Source of the DNA: an uncultured Lachnospiraceae bacterium
GTDB lineage: Bacteria > Bacillota_A > Clostridia > Lachnospirales > Lachnospiraceae
Length of the DNA stretch: 5,621 nucleotides
Reading direction: 5' to 3'
NCBI GenBank assembly: GCA_947177885.1
Contig: CAMWWF010000216.1
Span: forward strand, 1-5,621
Shown: in pieces, positions 5,504 through 5,621 of the stretch
How positions within the stretch are numbered: position 1 is the first letter of the stretch
How the letters are laid out: every line of letters begins with the position of its first letter
The notes under the pieces: generated by a model
What the model was told of the DNA's origin: nothing
The model's input: the letters and a program-made list of their open reading frames with translations, nothing else
The model's database searches: none
Program-made: the position numbers and the translations under genes

Positions 5504-5621
5504 AGGAGTCAGTACGGGAGTGTGAATCCGGCGGGGATTATTGCGCCGGCGATTGTGGCGACGTTTGTGAGTACGGCGGTGGCGGTGGTGTATTGTAAGG
5601 TGAAGGACAGGAGTCGGAGAG
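5504..5621 (+). pseudogene. spmA: In-frame remainder of spmA beyond the stop codon, cut by the window edge
   Basis: In the same frame as the upstream part, these 39 codons read RSQYGSVNPAGIIAPAIVAT and then a hydrophobic membrane segment ending in VVYCKVKDRSRR. This is the family's expected C-terminus, directly continuing the sequence before the stop with no residue missing apart from the stop codon itself. No frameshift is needed. Nothing more can be said of the end, which lies beyond the window; spmB would be expected next. AAAGGAG at 5502-5508 overlaps the stop, with a GTG at 5522, so restart of translation is conceivable but not convincing. Confidence 0.75.

Noticed and set aside
5501..5524. 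A frameshift or programmed recoding site in spmA
   Set aside because: The frame is the same on both sides of the stop, so no shift is involved, and I see no selenocysteine-type TGA or typical leaky stop context.

Overview
The window looks like part of a chromosome from an endospore-forming, anaerobic Firmicute, most likely a clostridium of the Lachnospiraceae type. This rests on strong AGGAGG-type ribosome binding sites, moderate GC content, a spore maturation gene (spmA), two CotF-like spore coat genes and a VanRS-style two-component system of the kind common in gut clostridia. The assignment is by pattern recognition, not by a database search. All genes that I accept are on the + strand.

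Layout. Bases 1-164 hold a promoter region with 11-bp-spaced direct repeats (a likely response-regulator operator), a good -10 box without a good -35, a four-codon upstream ORF and a 13-bp tandem duplication. Bases 165-863 encode an OmpR-family response regulator. It overlaps by 26 bp a large membrane sensor histidine kinase (838-3450, TTG start). The kinase has a tryptophan/tyrosine/acid-rich outer region, six predicted membrane segments and a Gly/Ser-rich insert between the HAMP-like region and the kinase core. A perfect 10-bp hairpin (3469-3494) follows. Bases 3626-4156 encode an XRE-type repressor-like protein with two membrane segments. Bases 4308-4493 and 4507-4761 encode two tiny helical proteins that together resemble a spore coat protein CotF split in two. 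A terminator hairpin (4837-4873) closes that pair. Overlapping it is a candidate sigma-E type promoter for spmA (4964 onward). spmA is interrupted by an in-frame TAA at 5501-5503, after which the same frame continues, SpmA-like, to the window end.

How the genes fit together. The two-component pair senses an unknown outside signal and probably regulates its own promoter. The XRE protein is probably a separate, self-regulated membrane-linked regulator. The coat pair and spmA are sporulation genes and form a small sporulation neighbourhood; spmB would be expected just beyond the right edge.

The points most worth a second look are the broken spmA frame, the hairpin that places the coat gene's Shine-Dalgarno in a loop and its start codon in the stem, the genetically split CotF, the promoter laid over a terminator, and the unusual composition of the kinase's outer region and linker. 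I saw no mobile element, CRISPR array, tRNA or rRNA, and no clear case of a wholly new system.
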